The notes: generated by a model not told the origin, from the letters alone. A DNA stretch of 64,000 nucleotides from Rhodococcus sp. P-2 (GCF_016598535.1 NZ_CP066779.1:6276136-6340135); one strand, 5' to 3'. Counted from the stretch's first letter, positions 49,532 through 58,586 are shown. Translations and numbers: made by a program.

Positions 49532-50397
49532 CAGGCAACTCCTCGTGGTTCGATCTGCTTGGCCAGCAAGTTTTTGGACAGTGTGGCTACTACGTGGCGT
49601 GGTTTGATCCCCACCATCGTTGTGGGGTCGAGGGCCGCACCACGTAGTGCGCGTGTGTACGGCTCGCGGGGGCTGGCGAGAACTGCTTCTGTGGAACCGG
49701 ATTCGACGATGGTTCCCTTCGACATTACGACTACGGTCTCGCTGATCTCTCGGACGACGCCCAAGTTGTGTGAGATGAAAACGTACGTCAGACCGGTATC
49801 GGCTTGAATTTCACGTAGGAGCTCGAGTACCTGTGCTTGGACCGAAACATCCAGGGCACTCGTGGCTTCGTCGCACACCAGCAGTTCGGGTCCGCTGGCC
49901 AGTGCGCGGGCAATTCCGATTCGCTGACGTTGGCCTCCTGAGAACTCCGCCGGACGCCGGTGTAGTGCCGAGCTGGGCAGGCCAACGCGACCGACGAGTT
50001 CTGCTGCTGCCTTGGAGCGTTCCGCCTTGCTTCGGACACCCTTGAGTCGCAGTGGTTCTCCGATGATGTCCTCGGCAGTCAGGTGGGGGTCCAGTGATCC
50101 GTACGGATCTTGGAACACCATCTGAACGCGGGAGCGGAAGGGGCGCAGCGACTTCTCCGTCATCTGCGCGATGTCGGTGCCGTCGACGAGAATGCGTCCA
50201 CTGGTCGGTGTGAGGAGTCGGACGATCGATCGAGCGATGGTCGACTTGCCGCATCCGGATTCGCCGACGATGGCCAGGGTCTTGCCTTTTTCCACCGAGA
50301 AGCTCACAGCATCCACTGCCCGGAAAACTCCGTCGGGAACCGGATACTCGACAACGAGGTCTTCGACGGCGAGAAGTGGCGTTTCGTGGGGGTTCAT
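49531..50397 (-). CDS. Peptide/sugar-acid ABC transporter ATPase (DppF-like)
   Basis: The 288-residue ATPase has Walker A in IVGESGCGKSTIARS (about 43-57), the signature FSGGQRQRIGIARAL (about 153-167), Walker B LLVCDEATSALDVS (about 171-184) and the switch His in FISHNLGVV. It is the DppF/OppF type. The ATG at 50397 overlaps the stop of the partner ATPase by four bases (ATGA). It pairs with the DppD-like ATPase to power the two permeases. The nearby threonate-type catabolic genes suggest the cargo may be a sugar acid or its peptide-like conjugate. Confidence 0.87.
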   Translation of the reverse strand: MNPHETPLLAVEDLVVEYPVPDGVFRAVDAVSFSVEKGKTLAIVGESGCGKSTIARSIVRLLTPTSGRILVDGTDIAQMTEKSLRPFRSRVQMVFQDPYGSLDPHLTAEDIIGEPLRLKGVRSKAERSKAAAELVGRVGLPSSALHRRPAEFSGGQRQRIGIARALASGPELLVCDEATSALDVSVQAQVLELLREIQADTGLTYVFISHNLGVVREISETVVVMSKGTIVESGSTEAVLASPREPYTRALRGAALDPTTMVGIKPRHVVATLSKNLLAKQIEPRGVA

Positions 50398-51227
50398 GCC
50401 GAGGCTCCGATCTGTGTTGAACGGGCGGGGTCGCCGTCCCAAGGCCCCAGGTGCGGTATGGCGTCGAGAAGCTTTTGTGTGTAGGCGCTTTGCGGTGAGT
50501 CGACGAGAACGTCGGCGCTGCCGGTCTCGACGAAACGGCCGTCCTTCATCACGTAGATGTGATCGGATACGAGTCGGGCGACTCCGAGGTCGTGGGTGAT
50601 GACCAGCATTCCGATCCCGGTGCGCTCCTGCAACTCGAGCAACAGATCCAGAATCCCGGCCTGAACGGTGACGTCCAATGCGCTGGTCGGTTCATCGGCC
50701 ACGATCAGTTCGGGGCCGGCAGCAAGCGCGCCGGCGATCAGGACGCGCTGCAACATTCCGCCCGACAGTTGATGCGGGTATTTGTCGAGTTGCTGATCCG
50801 GATACGGAATGCGCACCTGCTCGAGCAGTTCCACTGCCCGCTCGATTTGTAGGTTCTTCGCGGTTACACCGCTGTGGCGCACTGCTTCTCGAAGTTGGCT
50901 GCCGATGGTGTGGACGGGACTCAGGGCCGTCATCGGGTCCTGGGGGATGAGAGCGATGTGTTTCCCACGAATATCGTTCAGCATCTTCGTGTTTCCGAGA
51001 ATGTCCTGGCCTTTGAACACGGCTTTCCCGGAAAGAACGGCAAGATCGTCCGGAAGCAGTCCGAGGATTCCCATGGCTGTCGTCGACTTTCCGGAGCCGG
51101 ATTCACCGATGATGGTGACGGTTTCACCGGCGTCGATGCAGAAGGACACCCCGTCGACGGCTCGGATGACGCCATTTGCCGTGACAAGTTCGATCTGGAG
51201 GTCGTCGACCCGTAGTAGATTGCCCAT
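50394..51227 (-). CDS. Peptide/sugar-acid ABC transporter ATPase (DppD-like)
   Basis: This 277-residue DppD-type ATPase has Walker A IIGESGSGKSTTAMGILG (about 36-53), the signature LSGGMLQRVLIAGAL (about 153-167), Walker B LIVADEPTSALDVT (about 171-184) and switch His in VITHDLGVARL. Its start is three bases after the DppC-like gene, and its stop overlaps the DppF-like start. Two ATPases, two permeases and one solute-binding protein give a complete opp/dpp-type importer. Confidence 0.87.
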   Translation of the reverse strand: MGNLLRVDDLQIELVTANGVIRAVDGVSFCIDAGETVTIIGESGSGKSTTAMGILGLLPDDLAVLSGKAVFKGQDILGNTKMLNDIRGKHIALIPQDPMTALSPVHTIGSQLREAVRHSGVTAKNLQIERAVELLEQVRIPYPDQQLDKYPHQLSGGMLQRVLIAGALAAGPELIVADEPTSALDVTVQAGILDLLLELQERTGIGMLVITHDLGVARLVSDHIYVMKDGRFVETGSADVLVDSPQSAYTQKLLDAIPHLGPWDGDPARSTQIGASA

Positions 51228-51230
51228 GTC

Positions 51231-52178
51231 TCACGCCTTTGCTTTCTGGGCGTTGCCACGCCCGAACAGGTTTGCGCCCAGTCGTTTCGATCCTGCAGGT
51301 CGATCGCGTAGACCGTCGCCGAGTAGGTTCACTCCGACCACCAGCAGCACGATCATCAGGCCAGTCAGGGTCACGATCCACCATGAGGTGGTGATGTAGT
51401 CCTGGCCGTCGGCGATGATTCGTCCCCAGGTAGCGAATGGACGTTGTGGTCCGGCGCCGAGGTAGCTCAACGAGCTTTCCAGCAGTACGGCCTGCGCGAG
51501 CAGCAGCAGGACGACGAGCGATGCCTGCTTGACGATGTTCGGAATGACGTGACGAAGCAGGATGGACATACGGGTAAGTCCGAGGACTCGAGCTGCAGCT
51601 ACGTAAGGCTTTTCGCGTTCGACGAGTACCAATGAGCGAGTCAACCGCGCGACTTCGGGCCACTGCGCGATCGCGATGACAAACGTGATGACGGGAATGG
51701 ACGGTCCGAACAGCGCAACAACGAGAAGCAGCATCATCAGCAGAGGCAGAGAAAGCTGTGCCTCGAGAAGGCGGGAGATCACGGTGTCGACCCAGCCACC
51801 GAAGTACCCCGCGGCGGATCCGGCGACGATACCGATGAGCCCGGAGACGACTACGGCGAGAATACCGATCGTCAGAGACACCTGGCCGCCGTGCAGGATC
51901 CGTGAGAGGAGATCTCGTCCCAACTGATCGGTGCCGAACAGATGACCGTCGGTGAGAGGCGGTAGCCGTCGACTGCTCAGGTTGGTCTGGTTCGGATCTG
52001 CGAGGGGGAGTAGTCCCGCCAATGCAACGGGAAGAATCACCAGGAGCGCGCAGATCGAGCCGGCCCAGATCTTGACTCGGCTGTCTCGCTTACGGCGCGT
52101 GGCTCCGGCGCGTGCGAAGTCTGCCTCGGTGACCGCGCTGGCGCGTGGAGTTGTGGGAGGTTCCAAGACGGTAGTCAT
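51231..52178 (-). CDS. ABC transporter permease (DppC-like)
   Basis: The 315-residue permease has about six transmembrane helices. The extracytoplasmic loop contains GTDQLGRDLLSRILHGGQVSL (about 79-99), the DppC hallmark. The cytoplasmic loop EREKPYVAAARVLGLTRMSILLRHVIPN (EAA motif, about 186-213) contacts the ATPase. The long N-terminal tail is typical. It overlaps the DppB-like stop by one base. Together with DppB it forms the import channel. Confidence 0.87.
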   Translation of the reverse strand: MTTVLEPPTTPRASAVTEADFARAGATRRKRDSRVKIWAGSICALLVILPVALAGLLPLADPNQTNLSSRRLPPLTDGHLFGTDQLGRDLLSRILHGGQVSLTIGILAVVVSGLIGIVAGSAAGYFGGWVDTVISRLLEAQLSLPLLMMLLLVVALFGPSIPVITFVIAIAQWPEVARLTRSLVLVEREKPYVAAARVLGLTRMSILLRHVIPNIVKQASLVVLLLLAQAVLLESSLSYLGAGPQRPFATWGRIIADGQDYITTSWWIVTLTGLMIVLLVVGVNLLGDGLRDRPAGSKRLGANLFGRGNAQKAKA

Positions 52179-53182
52179 CAGTTGGCGCCCTTTCCGAGTC
52201 GCACGCGTGGATCCAGGAGGGGGTAGAGGAGGTCCACTGCCAGTTGCACGAGCACTGCGAGAACCGCAGTGACAAGTACGGTGGCCTGGATGAGCGGGTA
52301 GTCGCGAGTCTCGAGTGCGCGGACCACCAGCGAGCCGACACCAGGCCAGGCGAACACGACCTCGACCACCACGACGCCGTTCAGCATTCCGGCGAATCTG
52401 GTGCCCAGCGCGGTGACGATGGGAATTGCCGAGTTACGCATCGCATATCGCCAGGTGAGTTCGCGTTCGGATACTCCGCGAGAGCGTGCGACAGTGATGT
52501 AGGGAGAAGCGAAGGCCGAGACCATTTCGCGTCGGACCATTCGGGAGATCAGCGCGATCTGAAGGATGGCGATAGTGACGGTAGGCAGGATCAACGACGG
52601 CCACGTGGTGAAACCGGCTGCGGGGAGCACCGGGATCAGGACCGCGAAAATCGTCACCAGCATCAGACCGCTCCAGAACTCCGGCATGGACTGCCCGCCG
52701 ACGGCCACGACGTTTGCACCGAGTTCGCGTCGTGTGTCCGCGTGACGAGCCATCCACACGCCCAACGGAATCGAGAGCACGGCGGTCAGCAGGATGGAGC
52801 TGACGGCCAGGGTGATCGTGTACGGGAGTCGGCCGAGGACAACATCCATGGCCGGCGCCTGGAACGAGTACGAGGTGCCGAGATTCAGATGGACCAGGTC
52901 CCACAGGTAGATCAGGTATTGGGAGAACACTGACTTGTCCAAGCCCATGTCAGCGCGGATCTTGGCGAGATCTTCTGTACTCGCCAGCGGCCCGGCCAAA
53001 GCGTAGGCAGGATCGCCGGGTGCCATGCGGATCAGGACGAACACCGTTGTGAGCGTGAGGAAGATCGTCAGTGCACTCTGCGCCAAGCGTTTGAGCACGT
53101 ATTTGAGTGTCGGGTTCATCTTCGTGCGACGACGCGAGGAAACTTCGCGTGCGGTTTGCGGTTTCGGAGCAGTGAGAGTCAT
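52178..53182 (-). CDS. ABC transporter permease (DppB-like)
   Basis: The 334-residue permease begins with a cytoplasmic tail, then a first helix RLAQSALTIFLTLTTVFVLIRMAPGDP (about 32-58), the usual DppB start. The EAA-loop region reads SPYITVARSRGVSERELTWRYAMRNS (about 223-248), and VVVVEVVFAWPGVGSLVVRAL (about 270-290) follows. It is four bases after the solute-binding protein gene, consistent with one operon. Confidence 0.87.
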   Translation of the reverse strand: MTLTAPKPQTAREVSSRRRTKMNPTLKYVLKRLAQSALTIFLTLTTVFVLIRMAPGDPAYALAGPLASTEDLAKIRADMGLDKSVFSQYLIYLWDLVHLNLGTSYSFQAPAMDVVLGRLPYTITLAVSSILLTAVLSIPLGVWMARHADTRRELGANVVAVGGQSMPEFWSGLMLVTIFAVLIPVLPAAGFTTWPSLILPTVTIAILQIALISRMVRREMVSAFASPYITVARSRGVSERELTWRYAMRNSAIPIVTALGTRFAGMLNGVVVVEVVFAWPGVGSLVVRALETRDYPLIQATVLVTAVLAVLVQLAVDLLYPLLDPRVRLGKGAN

Positions 53183-53186
53183 CGCC

Positions 53187-54764
53187 TCAGGCCTCCAATC
53201 GGACGGCGCCGAGGTCGTAGGAGTTGATCGGGGTCAGTGAAACATTTTGTACACGAGTGCGTTTCGCAAGGAGTGCATTGGGTACGAAGCTCCACAGACA
53301 AGGCCAGGTGTTCCAGATGTCCTGCTGCGCGGCGTCGAGTAGAGCGGCGCGCTTGGTCGGGTCCGGTTCGCTGGACGCGGCTTGGATCTTCGCGGTGATC
53401 TCGGGAAAGACGTACCCGTGATAGGTGTCGCGAGTTGCTTCCTTCTCCGCTGTGCCGGCGTACATGCCCTGCAACGTGGTCAGTGCAAGTCCGGTCTGGT
53501 TGCCGTAGCCGTTGCCCAGCACATCCCAGTCCCCGGTCTTGCCCTGGCGCCAGGACGAGATGTCACCGCCCGGTTCGAACTGCTGGAGTTTGACGCGCAC
53601 TCTCACTGCCTTCATCATCTCGAGTACCGATTCCATCACCGAGACGTCGTTGGTGAACTCTCCGGTTTCCCAGATGAAGGTGAGTTCGAGGTCGTCGGCG
53701 CCTTCGGCCGCGAGCATTTGTCGCGCTTTTCGTGGATCATATTGGTAAGTACCGGTTTTCACGGCCCCATCCAAGGTCGACGGTGCGGGACCGGTGGCCG
53801 GGACCGCGGATCCGATCAGCACGTCCCGAGCGAGCGATTCACCGTCGATGGCGTACGTGAGGGCTTCGCGAACGCGCGGATTGGACAGTGGGTGATCGGC
53901 GGGCTTGCGGAAGTTGAAGAACAGTTGGTTGATGCGCGTGCTCGGCACGGTGTCGACCTGGACTCCAGGGAGGTCCGCGAGTTGTTCTGCGGAGTCCGGG
54001 CTGATCGAGTCGATGACGTCGACCTCGCCGCTCCGAAGCGCGACGACGCGGCCGGCCTCTTCGGGAATGAAGCGGACCTGAACACGACGAACGCCCGGGG
54101 CAGGGCCCCAGTAGTTGTCATTGGCAACAAGTGTGTAATCGCCGGTGCCCCGGTTCGATTCGCTGACGACGAACGGCCCCGACCCGATTCCGCTCTGCAG
54201 TTCGTTGGGTTCGTTGGCAGCGGCCGGGGTGATCAAGATGTTGGACATGAGCGAGTCCAGAACCGGCACCGGGGAATTCGTCCGAAGGATGAAGGTGCGA
54301 TCGTCGATGGGGACGACCGTCGGCCACTCGGGGAACTGCGGTGCGACAAAGGATCCGCTGACCTGCTGGTACATCTGCATTGCCGTCGTGACGTCGTCGA
54401 TCAGCACAGGTGTGCCGTCGGAGTAACGGATGCCCTCGCGGAGTCGAACCGTCCACTCGGTCGGTCCGGTCGATTCGAACCTGTCGGCAAGAACGAGTTG
54501 CGGTGTCAGATTGTCGCCGATCCGGGTGAGACCTTGTCTGACGCCTCGCTGAGCCGTGACTGCAGCGTCGAATTGATTGAGTTTGTTGTCGAGGCTGACG
54601 AGCGAACGGTTGAGCCCGAGCACCAGTGTGTCCTGTGTCGGCTTCCCGGTAGGGCCGGCGCACGCGGCTGTCGTGCCCAGAAGCGTTGCGCCACCGATCA
54701 GCCCGGTGAACTGCAGAAAGGACCGCCGGGAGAGCTGTGGTGTTCGCAAACGAGTATTGGTCAT
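53187..54764 (-). CDS. Family 5 extracellular solute-binding lipoprotein (Tat signal)
   Basis: This 525-residue protein begins with a twin-arginine motif (SRRSFLQ, Arg13-Arg14), a hydrophobic segment and a cysteine (Cys35, TTAAC), so it is probably a Tat-exported lipoprotein. The mature part matches the family 5 peptide/nickel/sugar-binding fold, with LREGIRYSDGTPVLIDDV and VREALTYAIDGESLARDVLIG. The ATG at 54764 has GAAAGGTC upstream; 24 in-frame residues before it do not fit. It heads the seven-gene operon. The divergent promoter region (54765-54976) contains two near-identical dyads. Confidence 0.87.
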   Translation of the reverse strand: MTNTRLRTPQLSRRSFLQFTGLIGGATLLGTTAACAGPTGKPTQDTLVLGLNRSLVSLDNKLNQFDAAVTAQRGVRQGLTRIGDNLTPQLVLADRFESTGPTEWTVRLREGIRYSDGTPVLIDDVTTAMQMYQQVSGSFVAPQFPEWPTVVPIDDRTFILRTNSPVPVLDSLMSNILITPAAANEPNELQSGIGSGPFVVSESNRGTGDYTLVANDNYWGPAPGVRRVQVRFIPEEAGRVVALRSGEVDVIDSISPDSAEQLADLPGVQVDTVPSTRINQLFFNFRKPADHPLSNPRVREALTYAIDGESLARDVLIGSAVPATGPAPSTLDGAVKTGTYQYDPRKARQMLAAEGADDLELTFIWETGEFTNDVSVMESVLEMMKAVRVRVKLQQFEPGGDISSWRQGKTGDWDVLGNGYGNQTGLALTTLQGMYAGTAEKEATRDTYHGYVFPEITAKIQAASSEPDPTKRAALLDAAQQDIWNTWPCLWSFVPNALLAKRTRVQNVSLTPINSYDLGAVRLEA

Positions 54765-54873
54765 CGGTGACCTTTCGATCCTGACGGGGCAGCGTGGGGG
54801 CGACGCTCCGAGCGGACTGTTGGTGAACAATCGCATCGGGCTCTCGCTTGTAACTCAGCTCACAATGGCACTG

Positions 54874-54922
54874 TTGCGCACTTCGCGCAAGTCCCGTAAC
54901 TTCAATTGCGTACTTCGCGCAT
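54874..54922. promoter_or_regulatory. Two phased 17-bp dyads, candidate operator of the sugar-acid locus
   Basis: TTGCGCACTTCGCGCAA at 54874-54890 is a perfect 6-bp inverted repeat around five bases. TTGCGTACTTCGCGCAT at 54906-54922 is a near copy. Their starts are 32 bp apart, about three DNA turns. A weaker relative starts at 54926. They lie in the divergent region between the operon and the kinase-dehydrogenase gene, where a DeoR-type repressor encoded by the locus could act. Confidence 0.6.
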
Positions 54923-54976
54923 CGGTTGCGATGCTGTGCGTACTCGATTCAGACCGAAAGGGGGTCGAGGAATTCG

Positions 54977-57229
54977 ATGAAACCACTGGTAATCATCGCT
55001 GACGATCTTTCCGGAGCCGCGGAGTCGGCCGCAGGATTTCTGCTCCGCAGTTCGGGCATATCGCTTCGACTCGGTCCGGGTGCACCCGACGGATCAGGAG
55101 TGACGGTTTTCGATCTGCACTCACGGCGGTCCGACCCTGCCGAAGCCTCTCGTGACGTGAGATCAGTTCTGCAATCGTCCGACGGCTCCGAGATCGTCAA
55201 GAAGATCGATTCTCTGCTCAGGGGCAACATAGCGGCGGAGGTTGGAGAACTCTCCCGCGACGGATCCGCGGTCATTGTCGCAGCCGGATTGCCCAGGCAA
55301 GGGCGCACGGTGCAAGACGGCGTGGTGTTGGTCGATGGGGTTGCGTTGCACTCCACGGACCTGTGGCGCGCGGAGTCGACGCCGGCGCCTCGGTCGATTG
55401 CAGAGGCGCTCGGACCGTCGGCAATCACTTCTGGCGTATCGCTGGACGGCATTCGTTCCGGGCGTTTGAATCAGGTTCTTGCGTCGATCGCAGAAGCCGG
55501 GTCGGTGGCGATCTGCGACGTCGAGACCGACAGTGATCTGGAACTGATTGTGGCTGCAGCACAGGATGTTCGGGGATCTCGATTGGTAGGAACATCGGCG
55601 CTCGCAACGGCAGTGGCACGACGACGCACAATGCAGTCACCCGCCGCATGGCCATATCTTCGTGATTCTCGATCTACGTTGGTGGTTGTGGGGACGGCGG
55701 ATGCGTCTGCCGGAGACCAAGTGGCATTGCTTCGGGATTCAGGTGCGCACCATATCGAAGTGAACAGTGCTGAACTCCTGGAACATTCGGTCGATCCGCT
55801 TCCGATTCTGAACGCACTGGATCGCGGAAACGTTGTCGTTTCGGTAAGTGGACCTGTCGTGCCTGCAGAATCCGTCCACCTCGTTTCGGCTCTCGCCGAT
55901 CTGATCGCTGCCGTCGATGCAGGGTTCTCCCACGGCGAGAATCCGATCGACTTGGTTCTCACCGGTGGTGAAACCGCACGCAGCGTTCTCGACCGCCTCC
56001 GGATCGACACTCTGTCACCGATTTACGAAATTGAACACGGCGCCGTACTTTCCGTCGATCGCACCGGACGGTACATCGTCACGCGGCCAGGCAGTTTCGG
56101 GAATGCGCACAGTCTCTTCTCCATAACGAAGTTTCTTGCGCACCCCACCCCGGTCGCCGCTCCGGACAGTCCACCTTCAGTGACTCCTTCAGACAACGAG
56201 GTCAATCCCATGTCAATCGAATCCACTCCACTGCCGCTGATCGCTGTCACGATGGGCGACGGCGCCGGCGTCGGACCGGAAGTGATCGTCCCCGCACTCC
56301 TCGACGACGAAACGAGAAAGCGTTGCCGCCCGGTCGTTGTCGGCGACGCGAAGCGTTTGCGATTGGCTGCCACGGTGCTCGGAATCGACGTCGACGTGGT
56401 CGCGATCGAGGAGATCAAGGATGCTGAATTCATCGATGGACGGATCAACGTCATCGACCTGGACTTGCTACCCGAGGATCTCGCCTGGGGTGAACTGTCG
56501 GCAGTCGCGGGAGATGCGGCCTATCAATATATCCGCGTCGCAAGCGAACTCGCCGTACGCGGTGAAGTCCAGTCGATCTGCACGGCGCCGCTGAACAAGG
56601 AAGCGCTGCATGCGGCAGGACACATCTATCCTGGACACACGGAATTGCTTGCGCACCTGACCGGTACCGAGGAGGTGTCGATGATGTTGTCGACCCCCAA
56701 GCTCAAGGTGATTCACGTGACCACTCACATCGGACTGCTCGATGCAGTTGCCAGGATCGAGCCCGGCCTGGTCGAGAGGACCATTCGTCGCGGTCACGAA
56801 GCTTTGGTGCGCACGGGTAATCCGTCTCCGAAAATCGGCGTGTGCGGGATCAACCCGCATGCAGGGGAGAACGGGCTTTTCGGGTACGGAGAGGAGGAGC
56901 AGAAGATCATCCCCGCCGTCGAACTCTTGAAGGCAGAAGGAATCGACGTCCACGGTCCGCTGCCGGCGGACACGGCATTCTTCCTCGCTGGACGTGGGGA
57001 CTACGACTTGATCGTTGCGATGTACCACGATCAGGGGCACGGCCCGGTCAAGGTTCTCGGGATCGAGGCCGGCGTCAACATCACCGTCGGGTTGCCTGTG
57101 ATCCGTACCTCCGTCGATCACGGAACCGCTTTCGATATTGCAGGTAAGGGCATCGCCGAGGCCGGTAGTATGGTCGAAGCGCTGCGGCAGGCGGCCGAAT
57201 TGGCAACCAGCACATTCGTTTCCAAGTAA
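54977..57229 (+). CDS. Fused four-carbon acid sugar kinase (DUF1537) and PdxA2-type dehydrogenase
   Basis: The 750-residue protein joins two enzymes normally encoded separately. Residues 1-395 match the OtnK/DtnK kinase: VIIADDLSGAAESA at the start, KKIDSLLRGN (about 75-84), and LTGGETARSVLD (about 331-342) as the nucleotide loop. Residues 412-750 match PdxA2: AVTMGDGAGVGPEV, YPGHTELLAHL (metal His) and YHDQGHGPVK (metal His). In the established pathway DtnK phosphorylates D-threonate at C4, then PdxA2 oxidises it with loss of CO2 to dihydroxyacetone phosphate. The linker (about 396-411) is proline-rich. An in-frame ATG at 56210 with GAGG eight bases upstream could also start a separate PdxA2. 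Start chosen for GAGG upstream. Confidence 0.87.
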   Translation: MKPLVIIADDLSGAAESAAGFLLRSSGISLRLGPGAPDGSGVTVFDLHSRRSDPAEASRDVRSVLQSSDGSEIVKKIDSLLRGNIAAEVGELSRDGSAVIVAAGLPRQGRTVQDGVVLVDGVALHSTDLWRAESTPAPRSIAEALGPSAITSGVSLDGIRSGRLNQVLASIAEAGSVAICDVETDSDLELIVAAAQDVRGSRLVGTSALATAVARRRTMQSPAAWPYLRDSRSTLVVVGTADASAGDQVALLRDSGAHHIEVNSAELLEHSVDPLPILNALDRGNVVVSVSGPVVPAESVHLVSALADLIAAVDAGFSHGENPIDLVLTGGETARSVLDRLRIDTLSPIYEIEHGAVLSVDRTGRYIVTRPGSFGNAHSLFSITKFLAHPTPVAAPDSPPSVTPSDNEVNPMSIESTPLPLIAVTMGDGAGVGPEVIVPALLDDETRKRCRPVVVGDAKRLRLAATVLGIDVDVVAIEEIKDAEFIDGRINVIDLDLLPEDLAWGELSAVAGDAAYQYIRVASELAVRGEVQSICTAPLNKEALHAAGHIYPGHTELLAHLTGTEEVSMMLSTPKLKVIHVTTHIGLLDAVARIEPGLVERTIRRGHEALVRTGNPSPKIGVCGINPHAGENGLFGYGEEEQKIIPAVELLKAEGIDVHGPLPADTAFFLAGRGDYDLIVAMYHDQGHGPVKVLGIEAGVNITVGLPVIRTSVDHGTAFDIAGKGIAEAGSMVEALRQAAELATSTFVSK

Positions 57230-57257
57230 GCACCAGGGTTTGTAGGGGGGAGGAGCG

Positions 57258-58025
57258 ATGGCCATTCGGGAGTCGGAGGCGAGGCGGTCGGAGATTGCGA
57301 GGCTCGCTCGCACCAGCGGTCTGGCCAGTGTCGAGGATCTGTCTGCCCAATTCGGCGTGACCGCATCCACGATCCGTCGCGACCTGAGTCAGTTGACTGC
57401 ACAGGGTCTGATCGCGCGTACCTATGGCGGGGCAATTGCCATCAATCCCCATCCGGAATCGTCTCTGCGTCAGCGGGCGATGGAGGGATTCGACGCTAAA
57501 CGGAGGATTGCAGAGTGGGCTGCCGAACAGGTCCGGCCCGGAGAAACCGTGCTCCTTGATGCAGGCACCACTGTCGGGGCGATGGGGGAGTTCTTACGTC
57601 ACGTGACGAATTTGACGGTGATCGCTGCAGGGCTGACAGCGCTCGAGGCGTTAGCCGACGCTGATGGTGTTCGAGTCGAATGTCTCGGCGGGACGCTGAG
57701 ACAGCTCAGTCAAGGATTCGTCGGGCCACTGGCGGAAGCGTCGCTGCAGCGGGTGTCGTTTGACAAGGCGTTCCTCGGTGCCGACGCAGTTACCGCTGAC
57801 CTGGGTATTTGTGAAGCTGAGCTCGATCAGACCCGGCTCAAGGAAATGATGATCGAACGTGCCGGCGAGGTCTACATACTCGCGCACTCCGCCAAGCTTG
57901 GTGAACGTCCTTTCCATGCGTGGGCACCGATACCGCCCGGGGCGGTGCTGGTTACCGATGCTGCAGTAGCCGCAAAGCAAGTCGCATTGTTCGAGGATGC
58001 AGGTATCCAAGTTCAAGTGGTGTGA
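57258..58025 (+). CDS. DeoR/GlpR-family repressor
   Basis: The 255-residue protein has an N-terminal winged helix (SVEDLSAQFGVTASTIRRDLSQLTAQGL, about 25-52) followed by RTYGGAI. Its C-terminal sugar-phosphate-binding fold has LLDAGTTVGAMGEFL (about 98-112), FLGADAVTADLGI (about 173-185) and a late LAHSAKLG. DeoR-type proteins are released from DNA by phosphorylated sugars. It starts 28 bp after the kinase-dehydrogenase gene with GGGGAGGAG upstream. A plausible ligand is 4-phospho-threonate or dihydroxyacetone phosphate made by the upstream enzyme, and the phased dyads at 54874 are its likely site. Confidence 0.88.
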   Translation: MAIRESEARRSEIARLARTSGLASVEDLSAQFGVTASTIRRDLSQLTAQGLIARTYGGAIAINPHPESSLRQRAMEGFDAKRRIAEWAAEQVRPGETVLLDAGTTVGAMGEFLRHVTNLTVIAAGLTALEALADADGVRVECLGGTLRQLSQGFVGPLAEASLQRVSFDKAFLGADAVTADLGICEAELDQTRLKEMMIERAGEVYILAHSAKLGERPFHAWAPIPPGAVLVTDAAVAAKQVALFEDAGIQVQVV

Positions 58026-58327
58026 GGTCCCGCTGCGTGCGGATCCGGCCACGGTGTCCGGCGTCACACGATGTCCGAATTGACGAAATCCGGGTGAAGC
58101 GGCCGATCTTGCTGGGGAAATGCTTACTTCCGAGTCTCTGACCTGTGGATTTGTCAAAGACTTCAGCGGGCGCGTAACTTATTCCAAGTCAGAGCGACAC
58201 GGACACCGACTCCCGCCTTCACGGCGAGTGACACGAGGTTGTACGAAGTGCCTGACCAAATTTCGAAGTAGTTTCCATCGTGTATGGTTGTGCTTCACCT
58301 CCAGTTCTTTCCCGAATGTTCAGCGGT

Positions 58328-58467
58328 TTGCGCCGATGATCATGATGGGATAGGCTGGAAAAGTTGCCCCGGAGCGGCGGCCATAGGGTCGTGGTGATGG
58401 TGTGTGCGTGTTCTTTGAGAACTCAACAGTGTGTCGATGAATGTCAGTGCCAAAATTATTTTGGTAG
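58328..58467 (+). promoter_or_regulatory. rRNA operon promoter and leader
   Basis: TTGCGC (58328-58333) and TAGGCT (58351-58356) are spaced by 17 bases. Just after lies GTTGCCCCGGAGCGGC, as in mycobacterial rRNA promoters. The leader contains TTCTTTGAGAACTCAACAG, the conserved region upstream of 16S in actinobacteria. A second promoter-like pair, TTGTCA at 58151 and TAACTT at 58175, lies upstream; otherwise 58026-58327 holds nothing recognisable. The leader then enters 5S directly, without 16S or 23S. Confidence 0.75.
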
Positions 58468-58586
58468 TTACGGCGGTCATAGCGAAGGGGAAACGCCCGG
58501 TCCCATTCCGAACCCGGAAGCTAAGCCCTTCAGCGCCGATGGTACTGCACTCGACAGGGTGTGGGAGAGTAGGACACCGCCGAACA
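58468..58586 (+). rRNA. rrf: 5S ribosomal RNA, second copy
   Basis: I read it as the same 119-nt sequence as the copy at 45753, with the same terminator 12 bases beyond. Here the upstream sequence is an rRNA promoter and 16S leader, so the gene belongs to an rRNA operon whose 16S and 23S genes are missing from this sequence. Confidence 0.93.
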
